Source of the DNA: Marinobacter mangrovi
GTDB lineage: Bacteria > Pseudomonadota > Gammaproteobacteria > Pseudomonadales > Oleiphilaceae
Direction: 5' to 3'
Assembly: GCF_016798325.1 (NCBI RefSeq)
Contig: NZ_JAERVO010000001.1
Location: 310,001-374,000, forward strand
DNA length: 64,000 bases
Below, piece after piece: positions 59,948 to 64,000 of the stretch (position 1 is its first letter; each line of letters begins with the position of its first letter). The notes beneath the pieces were generated by a model. The model worked only from the letters and a program-made list of their open reading frames with translations, ran no database searches and was not told the DNA's origin. The position numbers were made by a program, and so were the translations under genes.

Positions 59948-61024
59948 ATGCCCAGGCAGAAACCCGACAGAAAAGGCCCGGCCCGATCGCGGCCCGGCAG
60001 CCGAGCCACGACACCAAAGCGCAAACCGGCGCCGAACCGGGAAAAGCCCGCCGTAAAGACGGAGGCTGAGCCTTCGCGTAAGACCGGTGTCCGTTGGGTC
60101 GCCATCGATGAGGATGGGGCCGGGCAGCGCCTGGACAATTTTCTGCTGACCCAGCTCAAGGGTGTCCCCAAGAGCGCCATCTACCGGATCGTTCGCAAAG
60201 GCGAAGTGCGCATCAACAAAAAGCGCGCGAAGCCTGACTCCCGGCTTGCAGCCGGCGATACGGTCCGGATCCCGCCGGTGGTTGCCAAAGAGAAGCCGGC
60301 AACGCCAGTGCCGGGGGCGCGAGTCCGTCGTGTGGTTGAGGACGCCATTATCTACGAAGACGAGCAGATGCTGGTGGTGAACAAGCCCCAGGGAATGGCG
60401 GTGCATGGCGGCAGTGGTCTGAGTTTTGGGTTGATCGAGGCGCTGCGGGCGGCCCGGCCGGAGGCCCGCTTTCTGGAGTTGGTTCACCGGCTCGATCGGG
60501 ATACGTCCGGGGTGATCATGGTGGCCAAAAAGCGGGCGGCGCTGCGTCACCTGCAGGACGAGATCCGCGCCAAGCGGGTCACCAAGCTTTATCATACGCT
60601 GGTGGCCGGGCACTGGTCGGCGAGCCGGACTGAAGTGGATGCGCCGCTGGAGCGGTTCGAGCTGCGTTCAGGAGAGCGCATGGTGCGGGTGTCTGAAGCG
60701 GGTAAGGCCGCGCTGACACGGTTTCGCGTATTGGAGCTGTTTGATGGCTACAGTCTGGTCGAAGCGTTTCCGGTTACCGGTCGGACACACCAGATTCGCG
60801 TTCACTGCGCCTTTGGTGGTCATCCGATCGCGGGCGATGACAAGTATATGGATGATGTCAGTCTCAAGGCGTTCCGGGCGGTGGGTGGTCAGCGGCTGAT
60901 GCTCCATGCCCATGCGTTGGAACTGGAAGTGCCCGGCGGCCGCCAGATGCGTTTCGAGGCGCCTTATGAGGACGTATTCGCGCAAACGCTGGAGCGGCTT
61001 CGGGAGCGCCGGGCGCACCGTTGA
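59948..61024 (+). CDS. rluC: 23S rRNA pseudouridine(955/2504/2580) synthase RluC
   Basis: The protein has a basic disordered N-terminus (MPRQKPDRKGPARSRPGSRA) and an S4 RNA-binding domain (AGQRLDNFLLTQLKGVPKSA, VRKGEVRINKKRAKPDSRL). The catalytic domain follows, with active-site motif HRLDRDTSGVIMVAKKRAAL and GRTHQIRVHCAFGGHPIAGD. The S4 sequence is that of RluC. ATG at 59948 gives 358 residues; TTG at 59864 would add 28. Neither has a good ribosome binding site. The order rne/rluC/HAD/sppA is, as I recall, that of Pseudomonas. Confidence 0.93.
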   Translation: MPRQKPDRKGPARSRPGSRATTPKRKPAPNREKPAVKTEAEPSRKTGVRWVAIDEDGAGQRLDNFLLTQLKGVPKSAIYRIVRKGEVRINKKRAKPDSRLAAGDTVRIPPVVAKEKPATPVPGARVRRVVEDAIIYEDEQMLVVNKPQGMAVHGGSGLSFGLIEALRAARPEARFLELVHRLDRDTSGVIMVAKKRAALRHLQDEIRAKRVTKLYHTLVAGHWSASRTEVDAPLERFELRSGERMVRVSEAGKAALTRFRVLELFDGYSLVEAFPVTGRTHQIRVHCAFGGHPIAGDDKYMDDVSLKAFRAVGGQRLMLHAHALELEVPGGRQMRFEAPYEDVFAQTLERLRERRAHR

Positions 61025-61052
61025 ACAGTATTTGAGACGGAGTAGTAAGAAC

Positions 61053-61703
61053 GTGACCCCAAAAGTGGTGATTTTTGATTGGGATGGGACGGTGGTCGAC
61101 TCGGTGGAGCATATCGCCAGCAGTCTGCATGGTGCCGCCACCGAACTGGGATTTCCGGCGCGGGAAATGGAGGCCTATCGGGATATTATCGGGCTGGGCA
61201 TCATTGAAGCGTTGCAGAAGCTTTATCCCGGCCTCGATAGGGACGACATCAATGCCATTCGGGAAGGCTATGCGCGGTACTTTTTCAGTCAGCAAACCAC
61301 GCCGCAGAATATTTTTCCCGGTATTGAGACGCTGTTGACGGACCTGGGTGTGGCGGCGGAAGGTTTGGCGGTCGCGACAGGCAAGAGCCGCCGGGGGATG
61401 AATCGGGCCCTGGAATCGACCGGGCTGGGACCGCGTTTCGCGATTACCCGTTGTGCAGATGAAACGCGTTCCAAACCCGATCCGACGATGCTGCGGGAAA
61501 TTATCGCGCACTTTGGCATCGCCGCAGAGGACGCGGTGATGATCGGCGATACCGTGTACGACATGGAGATGGCGCAGCGAATCGGGATGCCGGCTATTGG
61601 TGTGGAATGGGGGGTGCATCAGCGCGACCGTCTGGCGGCTTTCTCGCCGGCAGCCATTGTCAGTGATGTCGATGGCCTCAGGCAGGCGCTGAAGCTGACC
61701 TGA
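61053..61703 (+). CDS. HAD-IA hydrolase, phosphoglycolate phosphatase-like
   Basis: The 216-residue haloacid-dehalogenase protein has motif I VIFDWDGTVVDSVEH (Asp nucleophile), motif II VATGKSRRGM, motif III SKPDPTML and motif IV MIGDTVYDMEMAQRIG. A helical cap lies at about residues 17-85. The substrate is probably a small phosphate ester; the common label is Gph-like, but specificity cannot be read. The start is GTG at 61053 with GGAG about 10 bp upstream, 28 bp after rluC. Confidence 0.87.
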   Translation: MTPKVVIFDWDGTVVDSVEHIASSLHGAATELGFPAREMEAYRDIIGLGIIEALQKLYPGLDRDDINAIREGYARYFFSQQTTPQNIFPGIETLLTDLGVAAEGLAVATGKSRRGMNRALESTGLGPRFAITRCADETRSKPDPTMLREIIAHFGIAAEDAVMIGDTVYDMEMAQRIGMPAIGVEWGVHQRDRLAAFSPAAIVSDVDGLRQALKLT

Positions 61704-61740
61704 GAACTGAAATGATCCAGCAGCAGTAAGGAAGCAAGCG

Positions 61741-62772
61741 ATGTCAGATTGGGATAATGACGGCAAGGCAGGGTGGGGATCGGAGTCCGCGCCACCTTCG
61801 CGGGGGGAGTCGGCTTCGGGTCATGCGCAGGCCCCGGAAGAGAAGCGTGACTGGAAGCTCATTGAGAAGCTCGTGCTGTCGATGCAGTCGGAGCAGCGTA
61901 AGAGTCGGCGCTGGGGGGTTTTCTTCAAGTCGCTGACGTTCATCTACCTGTTCGCCCTGCTGTTCCTGCTGAAGGCGCCAGTGGAGTCCGGTCTCAAGGC
62001 GGCGGCCGGGCCGCATACGGCGGTGGTGGAAATCAATGGCCCCATCGCTGCGGATGAAGAGGCCAATGCGGATGATGTCATCGCCGCGCTGCGGGATGCC
62101 TTCGACGCGCCGGATGCCAAAGCGGTCCTGCTGCGTATCAACAGTCCCGGCGGGAGTCCGGTGCAGGCGGGTTACATCAATGATGAAATCGAACGTCTGA
62201 AAGGCGAGCATCCGGACAAGAAGGTCTACGCCGTGATCTCCGATATTGGCGCGTCCGGTGCCTACTATATTGCGGTTGCCGCGGATGAGATCTACGCCGA
62301 CAAAGCGAGTCTGGTGGGGTCGATCGGTGTGGTGGCCGGTGGATTCGGCTTTACCGGGCTGATGGACAAGCTGGGTGTGGAGCGGCGGCTCTATACCGCC
62401 GGCAAGAACAAGGCGTTTCTTGATCCGTTCTCACCGGAAAAGCCGGGGGAAGTGGCTTTCTGGCAGAACGTGCTGGAAACCACGCATCAGCAGTTTATCG
62501 AACAGGTTCGGGAAGGACGCGGCGATCGTCTGAAAGAGAGCGACGAGTTGTTCAGCGGTCTGGTCTGGACCGGCGAGCAGGCGCTGAAGCTGGGCCTGAT
62601 CGATGGCCTGGGCAGTGCCAGCTACGTGGCGCGCGACGTGGTTGGTGAAAAGGAGCTGGTCGATTACAGCCATAAGCCGTCGCCATTCAAGCAGTTGGTC
62701 GACGACCTGGGCGTCTCCGTGGGCAGCGGGCTGGCCCAGGCGCTGGTTCAGTCGCGCCTGGAATTGCGGTAG
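61741..62772 (+). CDS. sppA: Signal peptide peptidase SppA, short form (S49)
   Basis: The 343-residue membrane protease has a cytoplasmic N-terminus, one membrane helix (SLTFIYLFALLFLLKAPV, about 64-81) and an S49 domain: INSPGGSPVQAGYINDEI, ISDIGASGAYYIAVAADEIY with the catalytic Ser, and YADKASLVGSIGVVAGGFGF with the catalytic Lys. It degrades leftover signal peptides in the membrane. It follows the HAD gene after 37 bp and overlaps convergent yceF by 25 bp. Confidence 0.92.
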   Translation: MSDWDNDGKAGWGSESAPPSRGESASGHAQAPEEKRDWKLIEKLVLSMQSEQRKSRRWGVFFKSLTFIYLFALLFLLKAPVESGLKAAAGPHTAVVEINGPIAADEEANADDVIAALRDAFDAPDAKAVLLRINSPGGSPVQAGYINDEIERLKGEHPDKKVYAVISDIGASGAYYIAVAADEIYADKASLVGSIGVVAGGFGFTGLMDKLGVERRLYTAGKNKAFLDPFSPEKPGEVAFWQNVLETTHQQFIEQVREGRGDRLKESDELFSGLVWTGEQALKLGLIDGLGSASYVARDVVGEKELVDYSHKPSPFKQLVDDLGVSVGSGLAQALVQSRLELR

Positions 62773-63365
62773 GCCGCGGCAATCGGGTCGATGCCCTGGG
62801 TTTTCAGCAGATCGACCAGGGCGATGAGCGGCAGGCCGATCAGGCTGTTCGGGTCGCGTCCCTCGAAGGCGCGGAACAGGGCGATGCCGAGGCCCTCCAT
62901 GCGAAAGCTGCCAGCGCAGTCGTAAGGCTGTTCCACACTGAGGTACTGGTCGATGGTTTCGTGGTCCAGGTCGCGAAAGTGGACGCGGAACGGCTCGCAA
63001 AGACTCCAGGTGCTGCCGGAGTCGGCGTCCGTCAGAGCCAGGCCGGTGTGGAAAAGTACGGATTGGCTGCTGCAGGCCGCGAGTTGCTGCTGGGCAATGG
63101 CATGGTCGCCGGGTTTGTTGAGTAAGGTGCCATCGGCCAACTCGGCAACCTGGTCCGAGCCAATGATCAGGTGGCCCGGATAGCGCCCGACCAGGGCTTC
63201 CGCCTTGCCTTCCGCCAGGCGTACCGCCAGGTCTTCCGCGGTTTCTCCGGCGAACGGGGTCTCGTCAATGTCCGGGGAGGCGCATATGAACGGCAGTTGC
63301 AGGCGTTCCAGCAAGGCTTTGCGGTAAGGTGATGACGAGGCGAGAAGCAGTGGTTTGACGGTCAT
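62748..63365 (-). CDS. yceF: Maf-like nucleoside triphosphate pyrophosphatase YceF
   Basis: The 205-residue Maf protein has LLLASSSPYRKALLERLQLP (S-x-R-R-x-x-L region), DIDETPFAGETAEDLAVRLA, IIGSDQVAELADGTLLNKPG and GSFRMEGLGIALFRAFEGRD. The YceF branch hydrolyses m7GTP, and its gene lies beside yceD in enterics as here, which favours YceF over the dTTP/UTP-specific Maf. ATG at 63365; the upstream part of the frame has no homology. Confidence 0.9.
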   Translation of the reverse strand: MTVKPLLLASSSPYRKALLERLQLPFICASPDIDETPFAGETAEDLAVRLAEGKAEALVGRYPGHLIIGSDQVAELADGTLLNKPGDHAIAQQQLAACSSQSVLFHTGLALTDADSGSTWSLCEPFRVHFRDLDHETIDQYLSVEQPYDCAGSFRMEGLGIALFRAFEGRDPNSLIGLPLIALVDLLKTQGIDPIAAAYRNSRRD

Positions 63366-63489
63366 GATGGTCTCTGGCGGCCGTGATTTCGGCAAGGATA
63401 CCGGACCCGATCGATCATCGAAATCCTCCGTACGGCTTCTGCCGACACGGCAAAGCTTGTGTAATTGCCGAAATAACGCGCAGAAGGCT

Positions 63490-63518
63490 TTGACAGCCGC
63501 AGGGCGGGGCCCTAAAAT
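63490..63518 (+). promoter_or_regulatory. Strong sigma-70 promoter of yceD
   Basis: TTGACA (63490-63495), a 17-bp spacer and TAAAAT (63513-63518). The predicted transcript start is about 63525, only a few bases before the yceD ATG. Confidence 0.75.
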
Positions 63519-63527
63519 TGCGCGCCT

Positions 63528-64000
63528 ATGTCGAATGCCGAGCTGCCCCGGACCGTTGAACCCAACAAGCTTGCTGAAAAAGAAGCGAGTCTTGACGGTG
63601 TCATTGCATTGCGTTCGCTCCCCCGATTCGCAGCCTTGCTGCTTGATCAGGAGGGCGACGTCAGTGTCCATTTGCAGTTTGGAATGGATGCGGAAAAGCG
63701 CCGGATCGTCGAGGGGCGTCTGGACGCGCCGGTTGTTCTCGAATGTCAGCGTTGTATGTCGGCGATGAATGCGTCTCTGGCGTCGTCGTTCCAGTTGGGG
63801 TTGGTGGTCAGTGACGAGCAGGCACGCCAGTTGCCGCGGGATCTGGAGCCTTTCCTAATGGACGACTTCGAGGCGGATCTCTGGCAGATGGTCGAGGATG
63901 AGCTGTTACTGGTCATCCCGCCGTATCCGCTGCATGAGCTTGAGGATTGTCCGGCTGCCGGCACCCTCGAGGCGCTCGACGCCGAGCAGGATGAACAGCC
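63528..64000 (+). CDS. yceD: YceD (DUF177), 23S rRNA accumulation protein (C-terminus cut by the window edge)
   Basis: The readable 157 residues begin MSNAELPRTVEPNKLAEKEA and contain the paired cysteines of the family, VLECQRCMSAMNA and HELEDCPAAG, with MVEDELLLVIPPYPLHE between. YceD is needed for normal 23S rRNA levels and is usually followed by rpmF and plsX, which would lie beyond the window. There is no ribosome binding site before the ATG, and a strong promoter ends just upstream, so the mRNA may be nearly leaderless. Confidence 0.9.
   Translation, partial: MSNAELPRTVEPNKLAEKEASLDGVIALRSLPRFAALLLDQEGDVSVHLQFGMDAEKRRIVEGRLDAPVVLECQRCMSAMNASLASSFQLGLVVSDEQARQLPRDLEPFLMDDFEADLWQMVEDELLLVIPPYPLHELEDCPAAGTLEALDAEQDEQ

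Overview
The window is about 60% GC, densely packed and entirely chromosomal in character. It looks like a marine gammaproteobacterium related to Marinobacter and Pseudomonas. The evidence is a complete Na+-translocating NADH:quinone oxidoreductase operon, PsrA with its operator, a Pseudomonas-type long GAPDH, a Pseudomonas-like PEP synthase, and gene order that in many places follows that of Pseudomonas as I remember it. I see no insertion sequence, phage, integrase, CRISPR array or plasmid gene. The genus is an inference from gene content and cannot be fixed by reading alone.

Layout. 1-11 kb: a truncated GntR/UTRA regulator, a queuosine-mannosyltransferase-like glycosyltransferase, an SDR epimerase, a TonB-like protein, two paralogous rRNA guanine-N2 methyltransferases (rsmC, rlmG), an LpxH-like phosphoesterase, an acyl-CoA thioesterase, riboflavin synthase and several unknowns. 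11-13.3 kb: an ammonium transporter behind a probable NtrC/sigma-54 control region, then psrA with a perfect palindrome on its promoter. 13.4-22 kb: an L,D-transpeptidase, a MscS channel overlapping methylthioinosine phosphorylase, csiV overlapping mfd, and gap. 22.4-31.3 kb: nqrABCDEF-apbE-nqrM, then soluble transhydrogenase sthA. 31.4-36 kb (minus strand): glycerophosphodiesterase, DAHP synthase, a TerB-like protein, transaldolase and dusA. 36-40 kb: an AEC transporter, an orphan Zur-regulated znuA, gltX, tRNA-Ala and tRNA-Glu. 40-45 kb: a tandem QueD/PTPS-like protein, a MobA-like transferase, and three consecutive minus-strand genes for membrane proteins (unknown; PEGA/MORN; response regulator with C-terminal anchor). 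45-56 kb: mgsA, a PreP-type M16 protease, ppsR and ppsA divergent, rraA, PilZ, SH3/coiled-coil, YciI, RNase AM and a YecA-like protein. 56-64 kb: rne divergent from rluC-HAD-sppA, then yceF and the start of yceD.

How the genes work together. NqrA-F is the sodium-pumping respiratory complex. ApbE attaches FMN to NqrB and NqrC, NqrM helps mature the iron centre, and SthA balances NADH and NADPH beside it. Transaldolase makes erythrose-4-phosphate, which DAHP synthase in the same gene string consumes. PpsA makes PEP, the other DAHP synthase substrate, under PpsR control. RNase E, RraA, RNase AM, RluC, RsmC, RlmG, DusA, YceD and the tRNAs form an RNA-processing theme.

Most genes are well-known families. 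The least explained parts are the three-gene membrane/signalling cluster at 41.7-45.0 kb, the tandem PTPS protein with its catalytic features divided between two halves, the MscS channel with a calcium-loop-like tail, and several strong inverted repeats near promoters.
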